A stretch of 64,000 nucleotides of DNA from DASQHW01 sp963837155 (GTDB lineage Bacteria > Actinomycetota > Acidimicrobiia > IMCC26256 > PALSA-610). The translations under genes and the position numbers were made by a program. Below the pieces are notes generated by a model. That model worked only from the letters and a program-made list of their open reading frames with translations, had not been told where the DNA came from and did no database searches. The DNA lies in the NCBI GenBank assembly GCA_963837155.1, contig CAWIMB010000002.1, forward strand, positions 62,001 through 126,000, read 5' to 3'. Below, piece by piece: positions 1-8,332 of this stretch; position 1 is the stretch's first letter; every line of letters begins with the position of its first letter.

Positions 1-86
1 CCTTCCCGCACGTAAGCGATGGTCACGCCGTTGCGAACGTCGGCCGCGTGCGTCGTGAACTGATGAGGGTCGGGCGCCTGCGTCAC
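1..86 (-). CDS. N-terminus of a possible alpha/beta hydrolase (partial)
   Basis: Reading leftward from a GTG at 86, an open frame runs off the left edge of the window. Its roughly 28 residues end in a segment reading VRNGVTIAYVREG, which resembles the first beta strand and turn of alpha/beta-hydrolase-fold enzymes. The catalytic residues lie outside the window, so the family is only a guess. It would be transcribed divergently from gatB, with 19 bp between the two starts. Confidence 0.4.
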   Translation of the reverse strand, partial: MTQAPDPHQFTTHAADVRNGVTIAYVRE

Positions 87-92
87 GTCTCG

Positions 93-98
93 TAGTCT
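93..98 (+). promoter_or_regulatory. Putative -10 element of a leaderless gatB mRNA
   Basis: The hexamer TAGTCT ends 7 nt before the gatB ATG, the distance expected when the start codon is the first transcribed triplet. There is no Shine-Dalgarno sequence before the start. No convincing -35 is visible. Confidence 0.35.
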
Positions 99-105
99 GG
101 CACCC

Positions 106-1561
106 ATGGTGGCCTACGAGATCGTGGTCGGGTTGGAGGTACACGCCGAGCTGGCCACCGCGAGCAAGCTGTTCTGCGGCTGTCCGAACGAGTTCGGCGA
201 CGAACCGAACACGAACATTTGCCCGGTGTGTCTCGGGCTTCCCGGTTCGCTCCCGGTGCTCAACGAGAAGGCTGTCGAGTACGCGTTGCGCGTGGCCGAG
301 GCGCTGCATCTGAAGGTTCCCGAGCGTTCGGTGTTCGCGCGCGAAGAACTACTTCTATCCCGACATGCCAAAGGACTATCAGGTCTCGCAGTACGACATG
401 CCGATCACGATCGACGGCTACCTCGAGATCGACGGTGAACGCGTCGGCATCACGCGGGCCCACCTCGAAGAGGACACCGGTAAGACGTTGCACATGGGTG
501 GCGGCGGACGCATCCACGACGCCGACTACTCGCTCGTTGACTACAACCGGGCCGGCGTGCCGTTGCTCGAGATCGTTTCCGAGCCGGATATCCGATCAGC
601 GGAGCAGGCGAAGCGGTACGTCGAAGAACTCCGCGGCGCGCTGCTGGGGATCGGCGTGAGCGACGTCAAGATGGAAGAGGGGTCGATGCGCGTCGACGCC
701 AACGTCTCGGTGCGCCCTCCGGGTACGCATGAGCTCACCACGCGCTGCGAGATCAAGAACCTGAACTCGTTGCGATCCTTGGTGCGGGCAATCGAGTACG
801 AGGCCGATCGACAGTGGGCGCTCGTGCAGGCCGGCGAGCGGGTGGTGCAGGAAACGCGCCACTGGGATGAGGAAGGCGGCCGCACACTGTCCGGTCGTTC
901 CAAAGAAGAGGCGCACGACTACCGCTACTTCCCGGAACCCGACCTCGTGCCGGTCGCGCCGACCGACGAGATGCGCGCACACGTGCGGGCCACGATGCCG
1001 GAGCTCCCGTCGGAGCGGCGCGCACGGTACATCGAGGAGTGGGGGATCAAGGAAGAGGACGCGCGCATCCTCGTCGACGTGCCCGGGCTGGGCGCGTACG
1101 CGGAGAAAGCGGTCGCGGCTCTGAACGGCGGCGGCTCGCCCAAAGACATCGTGAACTGGGTGCGTCAGGAAGTGCTGGGATACCTGAACGATTCCGGCGC
1201 GTCCCCTGCCGAGCTCACGCCCGAGATGCTCGCCGAACTCGTGGGTCTCTTCGCCTCGGGTGCGATCTCCCGCCCGCAGGCACGCGACGTGCTCGACGAG
1301 TCGTTGCGCGAACAGAAGTGGCCGCGCGACATCGTCGAAGCGAAGGGCTTGTCACAGGTCAGCGACGAAGGCGTGCTCGCGCAAGCCGTGGACGATGTTC
1401 TCGCCGCGAATCCCGGATTGGTCGACGAGTACCGCGCGGCCGACGACAAGGGCAAGAAGAAGAAGTTTGGCTTCGCCTTCGGCGAAGCCATGAAGCTGCT
1501 CGAGGGCAAGGCCAACCCGCAGCGCTTGAAAGCGCTGCTGGAGGAACGGCTAAGTTCGTAG
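106..1561 (+). CDS. gatB: Asp-tRNA(Asn)/Glu-tRNA(Gln) amidotransferase subunit B (frameshifted)
   Basis: GatB is the kinase/tRNA-binding subunit of GatCAB, which converts Glu-tRNA(Gln) and Asp-tRNA(Asn) to the correct amidated tRNAs in the cytoplasm. The N-terminal part has the family opening (YEIVVGLEVHAEL) and the zinc-type cysteine cluster C-G-C ... C-P-V-C at about residues 25-45. The rest has the GatB core (MPKDYQVSQYDMPI, RAHLEEDTGK, CEIKNLNSLR) and a C-terminal YqeY/GatB helical domain with a lysine-rich stretch. The two parts are in different frames: one extra G at about 343, in a GCGCG run, breaks the gene. Removing it gives about 484 residues, the normal length. An essential gene is unlikely to be dead, so an assembly indel is the simplest explanation. 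gatC and gatA are not in the window. Confidence 0.93.
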
Positions 1562-1626
1562 CACCTTCCCTTTGCGCTTCCCCGTCGAGTTGACCGTTAC
1601 CGTCGATTTCCGGGGGTATCCGCACA

Positions 1627-2494
1627 ATGGATGTCGAAGCGCGGGCGGAGGAGCAATACGGACTGATCACTCGCGAGCAGGCGCTCGAGAACATGTCCGA
1701 GTCTTCGATCGATCGCCGACTCGCGTCCGGGCCGGTGGATCGCCGTCTTTCCGCGCGTGTACCGAATAGCGGGCGCGCCGGTGAGTGGCCGGCAGCGAGC
1801 GATGGCGGCAACGCTGTGGGGTGGAAACACCGCCGCTATTTCGCATTCAACCGCGGCACGGCTGTTGCGCCTCAACGGAATTCCCTTCAATGGCGTGCAC
1901 CTCACACTGCAACCGAGTGCAGGTGGGCGTATCAAGGGCGTGCAGGTTCATAGGTCGCCTGTCCAACGATTCGAAAGAATTGTGATCGACGGGATTCCAT
2001 GCACGTCAGCGACTCGGACGCTGACCGATTGCGCGACATCTGTGGACGGCGAGTCCTTGGCGACGGCGTTCGAGCACGCCCGGCGTATGGGTCTGACGTC
2101 GGTGCGCGCCGTGGAGAAGGCGCTCGTGAAGGGTCGCGCAGGCACTGGCCAGATGCGTCAGTTGTTGACCGCAGTCGAGGCGCGGCCGAAGGAGTCGCGG
2201 CTCGAGGTGAAGACGGCGCGGCTCATCCGGGCGAGCAACTTGCCGAAGCCGGTGACGCAACTCCGGGTCGGCGCCTACCGGGTGGACTTTGCGTGGCAGC
2301 GATTGTGGGCGATCTGCGAATGCGACGGTTTCGAATGGCACGGCAACCGATTGCAATGGAAGCGCGATCGCCGGCGCGTCGCGGAGATCGAAGCGCAAGG
2401 ATGGAGAATCGTCCACGTGACGTGGGACGACGTGACGAAGCATCCCGTGGAGACGCTCGACCGTCTCGCGCTGGCGCTACGTGCCGTCGCGTAG
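1627..2494 (+). CDS. AbiEi-type winged-helix plus DUF559 (Vsr-like) protein (frameshifted)
   Basis: The N-terminus (AEEQYGLITREQALEN, then SIDRRLASG) is the helix-turn-helix typical of AbiEi antitoxin-like transcriptional regulators, read from ATG 1627. The C-terminal 100 residues (WAICECDGFEWHG, then GWRIVHVTWDDV) fit the DUF559 fold, a relative of Vsr endonucleases. This two-domain form is common in Actinobacteria, usually of unknown function. A single extra G at about 1730 separates the two halves. The corrected protein is about 288 residues with the intervening segment RWIAVFPRVYRIAG restored. No cognate AbiEii toxin lies next to it, so a toxin-antitoxin role is not supported here. Its 3' end overlaps the convergent neighbour by 18 bp. 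Confidence 0.75.
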
Positions 2495-2881
2495 CTGGTC
2501 GAAGACTCCTCCGAGATCCATCACCATCCAGTGTTCGATGAGCTTGCCGTCCCGCACGCGCGCGTGATGCATGCTCTCGAACTCGACGGAACGCCCGGTC
2601 GCGGCGATGCCGAAGGAATCACCCTTGTGCGTCCCCGTGGTGTGCACTCGCCACGCGATCCGTTCACCGTCCTGGATGATGTCGATCAGCTCGCAGTGGA
2701 CGTCGGGAAATGCCACGCGCCACGCCTCGACGTAGCTCCGGAAGCTCTCCCGACTTTTGAGATCGCCGATGGACGTGTAGAAAATGAACCCGGGCGCGAG
2801 CAGTTCTGGAGTGCGATCGAGCTTTCCGTCGTTTACGACCTCTTCGTAGAGTCGCTGCACCGTGTGCCGGGCGTCGGCCAT
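2477..2881 (-). CDS. SnoaL-like / NTF2-fold protein
   Basis: This 134-residue protein has the pattern of the SnoaL-like polyketide-cyclase family: a first helix (VQRLYEEVVNDGKLDRTPELLA), a core segment on FPDVHCEL-DIIQDGERIAWR, and a closing segment HHARVRDGKLIEHWMVMD. Such proteins have a cone-shaped alpha+beta barrel and either catalyse small isomerisations or act as hydrolase-like proteins. The substrate cannot be read from the sequence. It starts at ATG 2881, 4 bp after the stop of the small gene to its right, so the two probably share a transcript with the LLM oxidoreductase. Confidence 0.7.
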   Translation of the reverse strand: MADARHTVQRLYEEVVNDGKLDRTPELLAPGFIFYTSIGDLKSRESFRSYVEAWRVAFPDVHCELIDIIQDGERIAWRVHTTGTHKGDSFGIAATGRSVEFESMHHARVRDGKLIEHWMVMDLGGVFDQLRDGT

Positions 2882-2885
2882 GGTT

Positions 2886-3071
2886 CTATGCCCGGCCGGC
2901 CGCGAGCGACGTGATCACGAACCGGCCAAGGCGCGCGACCTCGTCACGCGGGAGTCGTACCGAGCCGGCGCATTCACCGTCGTGCCAAACCGAGAGTACG
3001 AGCACGGCTTCGTCGTCGTGCCAGGTCGCCCGCAACGCTGATCCGCGCTCGTCCACCATCAACTCCGTCAT
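2886..3071 (-). CDS. Small conserved-looking hypothetical protein (61 aa)
   Basis: An ATG at 3071 overlaps the stop codon of the upstream LLM oxidoreductase (ATGA), which argues for translational coupling and for a real gene. The product begins MTELMVDERGSALRATWHDD and has two predicted beta strands (AVLVLSVWHD, CAGSVRLPRDEV) before a short helix. No family was recognised. It could be a small accessory of the neighbouring oxidoreductase. Confidence 0.6.
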   Translation of the reverse strand: MTELMVDERGSALRATWHDDEAVLVLSVWHDGECAGSVRLPRDEVARLGRFVITSLAAGRA

Positions 3072-4077
3072 CGAAATCCCTCCAGCACGCGGGCGACGCG
3101 ATCGGGATCTTGGCGGTCGGGCGTGTCGAACGAGATCCGCTGCACCATCTCCCGGAAGCGCTTCCGCACGAGTGCGCCGATGTCTTCCGGCCGCCCGGAC
3201 ACCACGAACGTGTCGACGATTTCGTCCGTGATCAACGACGCCATCGTTGCCCAGTCTCCCGTCTTCGACAACCGGTTCAACTCCGGTTGCAGATCGCCCC
3301 ATCCGTGCGCGTCGAGTACGACTTTGTACGCAGGGGTGGAGCCATAGAAGGCAAGGCGCGGCCGCATCGCATCTCGCCCACGTGTGAGCTGTTCCTCGGT
3401 ATCGGCCGCGATCGCCATGAGCGGGAACGCGATCTCGAGATCGGCGAGCGACCGGCCGCGCAATGCCAAACCGCGTTCCAACGCCGGAATCGTCGTCTCT
3501 CGCATGAACTTCTCTGTCGAGAACGGGTGCACCATGAAGCCGTCGGCGACCTCGCCCGCGACCTCGGTCATGCGGGGCCCGACACCACCGAGGAAGATGC
3601 GCGGCACTCCGTATGGTGACGGCCCCGGGTTGAAGAACGGCGTCATCAAAGTGTGCGTGTAGAAGTCGCCCCGGAAGTCGAGCTTGGCACCCTCGTGCCA
3701 CGACGCCCAGATCGCGGCGAATGGCGAGGACGAGCTCGCGCGATACGCGCCGCGGGCTTCGACCAGGGCATCGAGTATCGCTTCTCGATGTGCGGGCGGA
3801 TCTGGGTGCCGAGGCCGAGATTGAAGCGCCCGCGCGACGCGAGCTGGAGGTCGTACGCACCCTGCGCGAGTGTCATCGGCGTACGCCCGAACGCGATCAC
3901 AACCGCGGTCGTGAGCTGCACGCGCTCGGTGTGCTCGGCGGCCAACAGCAACGGGAACATCGCATCGTGCTGGCCCTCGAACGAGTAGATGCCGTCGTAA
4001 CCCGCCGCTTCGATTGCGCGCGCGTCCTCCGGCACCTTCAGCAGGTCGGTCGTGCGTAATGCAGCGTCGACGAACAT
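3068..4077 (-). CDS. LLM-class F420-dependent oxidoreductase, MSMEG_2256-like (two frameshifts)
   Basis: The protein matches the luciferase-like monooxygenase fold, closest in my memory to the TIGR03617 group, a mainly actinobacterial F420-dependent set. Diagnostic segments are the start MFVDAALRTTDLLKVPEDA, the middle LGTQIRPHIEKRYSMPW, and FYTHTLMTPFFNPGPSPYG with GVGPRMTEVAGEVADGF. The start at ATG 4077 follows a GGGGAG Shine-Dalgarno. Two extra bases, at about 3741 and 3716, shift the frame twice within 25 bp. Correcting both restores the helix RELVLAIRAIWASWHEG and gives about 335 residues. The real substrate is unknown. It is followed by a 61-aa gene through an ATGA overlap. Confidence 0.82.
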
Positions 4078-4096
4078 TCGCCGCTCCCCGTTGTTT

Positions 4097-4145
4097 GGGT
4101 CGACTCCACGCTCCGCTCCCATCCGGTCGCTGCGCTGTCGTCTCC
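4097..4145. repeat. 49-bp dispersed repeat, copy A (intergenic)
   Basis: This sequence, read on the minus strand, matches 28041-28089 at 47 of 49 positions. The two ends are GGAGACGACAGCG and GTGGAGTCGACCC. It fills most of the 81-bp gap between the divergent LLM oxidoreductase and methyltransferase genes. The other copy lies inside a coding sequence. Confidence 0.8.
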
Positions 4146-4158
4146 CTACCATGTCGCG

Positions 4159-4884
4159 GTGGACTACGGACCGGAAACCTACGGCGAGCGCGTCGCCGAC
4201 GTCTACGACGAGTGGTACAAGCTGGGCGAGACCGCACCCGAGCCCCCGTTACTCGCCGAGCTCGCCGCGGGCGGACGGGCGTTGGAGCTCGGCATCGGTA
4301 CCGGACGCGTCGCGCTCCCGTTGGCCGCGCTGGGCGTCGATGTGCACGGCATCGATGCCTCACCGGCAATCGTGGAGAAGCTGCGGGCGAAGCCCGGCGG
4401 CGACAAGATTCCGGTCACGATCGGCGACATGTCTGATGTGCCGGTCGACGGTGAGTTCGCGCTCGTGTTCATCGTCTTCAACACGTTCTTCATGCTGACG
4501 AGCCAAGAGGCACAGGTGCGTTGCTTCCGTAATATCGCGGCGCACTTGCAGCCGGCGGGACGGTTCCTCTTGCACGCGTTCGTGCCTGACCTCTCGCTCA
4601 TCGAAGCCGGACAGCACGTGAGCGTGCGGGAAGCGGGCCTCGATCGCGTGCGGCTCGACATGACGACCTACGACCGGCTCGAGCAACGGCTCGATGCGAC
4701 GCAGGTTCGGATGACCGAGCACGGCAACCGTTTCGTGCACACCAAGCTGCGGTATGCGTGGCCGCCCGAGCTCGATCTGATGGCGCAGCTCGCCGGTCTG
4801 ACACTCGAAGCGCGCTACGCGACGTGCGACAAGCAGCCGTTCACGGACGCGAGCGCCTTCCACGTCTCCGTCTATCGCGCATGA
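4159..4884 (+). CDS. SAM-dependent class I methyltransferase
   Basis: The 241-residue protein has a class I methyltransferase core: motif I ALELGIGTGRVALPLA at about residues 40-55, the acidic end of beta 2 (VHGIDASPAIVEKL), and a motif IV-like strand (FALVFIVFNTFF). The YDEWY segment near the N-terminus (residues 14-18) is common in small-molecule methyltransferases that start with a tyrosine-rich helix. The methyl acceptor is unknown. I chose the GTG at 4159 because the upstream ATG at 4151 is out of frame. The 3' end overlaps the convergent FAD oxidoreductase by 44 bp. Confidence 0.8.
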   Translation: MDYGPETYGERVADVYDEWYKLGETAPEPPLLAELAAGGRALELGIGTGRVALPLAALGVDVHGIDASPAIVEKLRAKPGGDKIPVTIGDMSDVPVDGEFALVFIVFNTFFMLTSQEAQVRCFRNIAAHLQPAGRFLLHAFVPDLSLIEAGQHVSVREAGLDRVRLDMTTYDRLEQRLDATQVRMTEHGNRFVHTKLRYAWPPELDLMAQLAGLTLEARYATCDKQPFTDASAFHVSVYRA

Positions 4885-6454
4885 TCTGACCGGTGGCCTG
4901 CAGACCGGGGATCCCGGTCACGCCGCCGCCGCCGTGCGTCGCGCTGCTCGCCTGGTAGAGGCCCACGATCGGCGTCCGGAAGTCCGCGTAACCCGGCGCG
5001 GGCCGCATGTGGAACAGCTGGTCGGGCGAGAGCTCGCCGTGGAAGATGTTCCCGCCGACGAGCCCGTATTCGTGCTCCATCTCGTAGGGCCCGATGACCT
5101 GCCGGTGCAGGATCGATTCGGTGAACCCGGGCGCGACCGCGTCGACACGAGCGATCACGCGATCGGCATACGCGTCGAGCTCCGCCTGGTTCGGTTTCGA
5201 CGACCACGTGTGCGGGACCCACTGCGTGAACATCGACACGATGTGGTGGCCGTCCGGCGCAAGCGTGGGATCGAACACCGAAGGAATGCAGATATCGGCG
5301 AACGGCAGCGCCGCGGCGCGGCCGGCGACCGCGTCCTGGAATGCCCCTTCGACATCGTCGAGCGATTCGGCGAGCACGATCGTGCCGCCGTGCACCTCGG
5401 GATCGAAGCCCGGCTTGGCGGTGAAGTCAGGGAGGCGATCGACCGCGACGTTGACCTTCACCGTTCCACTGCGCGTCTTCCAACGATCGATCCGCTCGAT
5501 GAACTCGTCGGGAAGCTCCGCTCGATCGACGTGCTCGCCGAACGTGATCTTCGGATGCGTCGCAGCAACGACGACGTCGGCGCGCAGCTCGTCGCCCGAA
5601 ACGAGTGTGACGCCGCGTACACGTCCGCCGCGCACGTCGATCCGCGCGACAGGCGCGTCGGTGCGCACGACGACGCCGTTGGCTTCTGCGGCGCGGCGGA
5701 GCGCCTGAGTGACGCCTCCCATGCCCCCTTCGGGAAAGCCCCAGGAACCGAGCTCGCCGTCGCCGACATCACCGATCTTGTGGTGCGCCATGACGTACGC
5801 GGTGCCGGCCGAGCGCGGGCCTGCCCATGTGCCGATCACGCCGCTCACCGACAGCACGCCCTTCATCTGCGGTGATTCGAAGTGCTCGTCGAGCAGGTCG
5901 GCGATGCTCATCGTGAAGAGGCGAGTGACGTCGGCGGTGCCGCGTACGTCGAGCCCGCGTAAACGCCACGCAAGGCGGAGCTGTTCGAGCAGGTCCTTCG
6001 GCCGGCGGGAGCCGACGCGCGGCGGGATCGTGTTGAGCAGCGGGCCGAGCACGTCGGCGAGCCCGCCGAGCCACGCGTCCCACCGTTCGTACGCGTCGGC
6101 ATCGGTTTCGGAGAACTGTTCGATCTGCTGCCGCCGTCGAGCCGCGTCCTCGGGCATCTGCAGACTGCGACCGTCGCGGTACGGCACGAAGTAGCCGTGT
6201 TGTGGATACACCTTGTAGCCGTGCCGGGCGAGCTCGAGGTCACGCACGATTGTGGGCGGCATGAGGCTCACGACGTACGAGAGCGCGGTCACCTTGTACG
6301 CGGGGCCGAACGGCTGCTCGGTGATCGCGGCGCCACCAACCTGTGAGCGGCGTTCGAGTACCGTCACGTGCGCGCCCTGGCGCGCGAGCAGTCCCGCCGC
6401 AACCAGGCCGTTGTGGCCGCCACCGACGACGACGACGTCGAACGTCTCGGTCAC
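4841..6454 (-). CDS. FAD-dependent oxidoreductase, phytoene-desaturase/PYROXD2-like
   Basis: From GTG 6454 the 537-residue protein begins with a Rossmann dinucleotide-binding motif (VVVVGGGHNGLVAAGLLARQG, GxGxxG) and has ERRSQVGGAAITE, the second FAD contact. The C-terminus carries the family signature (QASSATHGGGGVTGIPG), then a basic tail. This is the NAD(P)/FAD-dependent oxidoreductase group that includes PYROXD2 and distant phytoene desaturases. The reaction is not known for most members. It lies 79 bp downstream of the PhnZ-like gene on the same strand and is probably the last gene of that catabolic operon, though the gap makes this less certain than the upstream overlaps. Its last 15 codons overlap the convergent methyltransferase. 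Confidence 0.8.
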   Translation of the reverse strand: MTETFDVVVVGGGHNGLVAAGLLARQGAHVTVLERRSQVGGAAITEQPFGPAYKVTALSYVVSLMPPTIVRDLELARHGYKVYPQHGYFVPYRDGRSLQMPEDAARRRQQIEQFSETDADAYERWDAWLGGLADVLGPLLNTIPPRVGSRRPKDLLEQLRLAWRLRGLDVRGTADVTRLFTMSIADLLDEHFESPQMKGVLSVSGVIGTWAGPRSAGTAYVMAHHKIGDVGDGELGSWGFPEGGMGGVTQALRRAAEANGVVVRTDAPVARIDVRGGRVRGVTLVSGDELRADVVVAATHPKITFGEHVDRAELPDEFIERIDRWKTRSGTVKVNVAVDRLPDFTAKPGFDPEVHGGTIVLAESLDDVEGAFQDAVAGRAAALPFADICIPSVFDPTLAPDGHHIVSMFTQWVPHTWSSKPNQAELDAYADRVIARVDAVAPGFTESILHRQVIGPYEMEHEYGLVGGNIFHGELSPDQLFHMRPAPGYADFRTPIVGLYQASSATHGGGGVTGIPGLQATGQIMRDRRRRGRRSRP

Positions 6455-6533
6455 CGTTTCCCGCTCTCGGCCCTGCGGGCCGGGCCGCTCGGGCCCCGCC
6501 TCGCTGCTCGCGTCGGGCTCGCGGACGCTCGGC

Positions 6534-7061
6534 TCACCGCGCAACCTGTTCCAGCAACGCGCGCCAGCTGTCGAGGCCGGGAACCGACGCGTGGGGATCC
6601 TTGGCGCGCTCGTCGGCGCGGCGCAACGCGAGAATCGCGTCGAGGTCGGGGTCAGCCTCGAGCGCGGCGCATGCCGTCTCGTCGAGGTGGTCACCCTGGT
6701 CGGCGAGCGTCTCGACACTGCGCACGCTCAACTGCGAGCGATAGGCGGGATCGGTCGCGACGAGGTATCGCTTGGCGACGACGTGCGCGCCCACGAGTCG
6801 GGCAACTCGCTCGCCGAGGAGTGGCGCCACGAGCTTGGCACCGCGCCCGTCGTGATCGCGGTGGTCAGCGGGATCGGCGATGTCGGAGATGTCGTGCACG
6901 AGGCCGGCGACCGCGAGCTCGGGATCCGACGGATGTTCCGCCCGGAGCAGCGCGCCGCACTGCAGCGCGTGGGAAAGCGCGTCGAGGCGGGGTTCATCGA
7001 AGGCCCGGTCACCCTGCCCGAGCAAGGCGAGGAGATCGTCGACGGTCGCGAGAGTCGTCAC
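6534..7061 (-). CDS. PhnZ-like HD-domain (diiron oxygenase-type) protein
   Basis: The start GTG 7061 overlaps the aminotransferase stop (GTGA). The 175-residue protein is an HD-fold protein with candidate metal ligands H31, H56-D57, H70 (or H67), H93 and D150. Two features point to the PhnZ/TmpB group of mixed-valent diiron oxygenases and not to ordinary HD phosphohydrolases. First, the segment AHVVAKRYLVATDPAY (residues 92-107) closely resembles the PhnZ HxxxKRYL region, with H93 and K97 at the 4-residue spacing of PhnZ H104 and K108. Second, the H93-D150 distance of 57 equals H104-D161 in PhnZ as I remember it. PhnZ enzymes cleave C-P bonds of 1-hydroxy-phosphonates. Activity here is inferred, and the family match is from memory without a database search. 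Confidence 0.7.
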   Translation of the reverse strand: MTTLATVDDLLALLGQGDRAFDEPRLDALSHALQCGALLRAEHPSDPELAVAGLVHDISDIADPADHRDHDGRGAKLVAPLLGERVARLVGAHVVAKRYLVATDPAYRSQLSVRSVETLADQGDHLDETACAALEADPDLDAILALRRADERAKDPHASVPGLDSWRALLEQVAR

Positions 7062-8332
7062 GCCGCCATTGTCGCGAGAACGGCGTCGATGATGTCGACC
7101 GCGACGTCGATCTGCTCGCGGGTCACGACCAGCGGCGGGGACAAGCGCACGACGCCGGTGCCCGCAGTCAGCAGGACGAGCCCGCGCCGGAACGCCTCTT
7201 GCTCGACATGCAGCGCGGCATCGTGATCGGCGAGATCGATCCCGACCATCAGGCCGCGGCCGCGTACCTGCGCCGGGAGCGCGCGGAGACGCTCCATCAG
7301 GTACGCGCCCAACTCCGCGGCCCGTTCCACGAGGCTTCCCTCGACGAGGTCGAGGGTCGCAAGCGCGGCCGCGCACACGACCGGGTTCCCGCCGAACGTC
7401 GAGCCGTGCATGCCCTTGTCCCACGTCATGCACTGGTCGCGCGCGATCGCCGCCGACAGCGGCAGTCCCGACGCCAAGCCTTTGCCCGCGAGCAACACGT
7501 CGGGCTCGACGCCTTCGTGCTCAACCGCCCACATGCGACCGGTGCGACCGACACCGGTCTGCACTTCGTCCGCGACGAGCAGGATGTCGTACGCATCGCA
7601 CAGCTCGCGCAACTCTGCGAGCCAGCCCGCCGGCGGCACGATGTACCCGCCTTCGCCCTGGATCGGCTCGACGAAGATCGCCGCGACCTCCTGGGGTCGA
7701 GTGAGGCGTTCGAAAATGACGTCCTCGATGTACCCGGACTCGCCGTACGGCGCGTGGAAGACGCCGGGCAGCAACGGGCCGAACTCGCTGCGGTAACGCG
7801 CCTTGCTTGCCGTGAGCGACAGGCTGCCCAGCGAGCGGCCGTGAAACGCGCCATGGAACGCGATCAGGTTCGGCCGGCCCGTGGCATGACGCGCGAGCTT
7901 GATCGCCGCTTCGACCGCCTCGGTGCCCGAGTTGCCCAGGAAGACGCGCGCGGGGCCTCGCATCGGCGCGAGCGCGGCGAGCCGTTCGCAGACTTCGGTG
8001 TACGCCGGGACGTACCAATCGCTCGAGCAGTAGTGAAGGAGCGAGCGCGCTTGCTGCTCGATCGCGTCCACGACGTACGGGTGACAGTGGCCGGTTGCGG
8101 TCACCGCGATGCCTGCGTTGAAGTCGAGGAAGCGGTTGCCGTCGACGTCCTCGATCACGCAGCCCGACACGCGCGCGGGAACCAACGGATGCACGCGCGC
8201 GATCGACGGGCTCGTCACCCGACGGTCGCGTGTGATGTGGTCCCGCGCCCGCGGGCCCGGCAGGTCGGTGCACAGCAGCGGCACCGGCCCGGCGGCCAGG
8301 TTGTCCGATGCGGGGAGCGGCGTCGTGCTCAT
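7058..8332 (-). CDS. Class III PLP-dependent aminotransferase
   Basis: The 424-residue protein is a fold-type I, class III aminotransferase of the omega-amino-acid/GABA group. It shows VFLGNSGTEAVEAAIKLAR, FHGAFHGRS, the PLP-contact VADEVQTGVGRTG, and the lysine in LLAGKGLASGLPLSAA that should form the Schiff base. These enzymes move an amino group from an amine or omega-amino acid to a 2-oxoacid and leave an aldehyde or oxoacid. The start ATG 8332 overlaps the stop of the TPP enzyme (ATGA), and its own stop overlaps the HD gene start, so all three are translationally coupled. The exact substrate is unknown; 4-aminobutyrate is only one possibility. Confidence 0.87.
   Translation of the reverse strand: MSTTPLPASDNLAAGPVPLLCTDLPGPRARDHITRDRRVTSPSIARVHPLVPARVSGCVIEDVDGNRFLDFNAGIAVTATGHCHPYVVDAIEQQARSLLHYCSSDWYVPAYTEVCERLAALAPMRGPARVFLGNSGTEAVEAAIKLARHATGRPNLIAFHGAFHGRSLGSLSLTASKARYRSEFGPLLPGVFHAPYGESGYIEDVIFERLTRPQEVAAIFVEPIQGEGGYIVPPAGWLAELRELCDAYDILLVADEVQTGVGRTGRMWAVEHEGVEPDVLLAGKGLASGLPLSAAIARDQCMTWDKGMHGSTFGGNPVVCAAALATLDLVEGSLVERAAELGAYLMERLRALPAQVRGRGLMVGIDLADHDAALHVEQEAFRRGLVLLTAGTGVVRLSPPLVVTREQIDVAVDIIDAVLATMAA

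Noticed and set aside
1627..2494. Toxin-antitoxin system
   Set aside because: The AbiEi-like domain is present, but no AbiEii toxin lies on either side.
6456..6533. Third copy of the 79-bp repeat
   Set aside because: It shares GC-rich blocks (for example GCGGGCCGGG-type) but not the hairpin or the order; listed only as a possible diverged relative.
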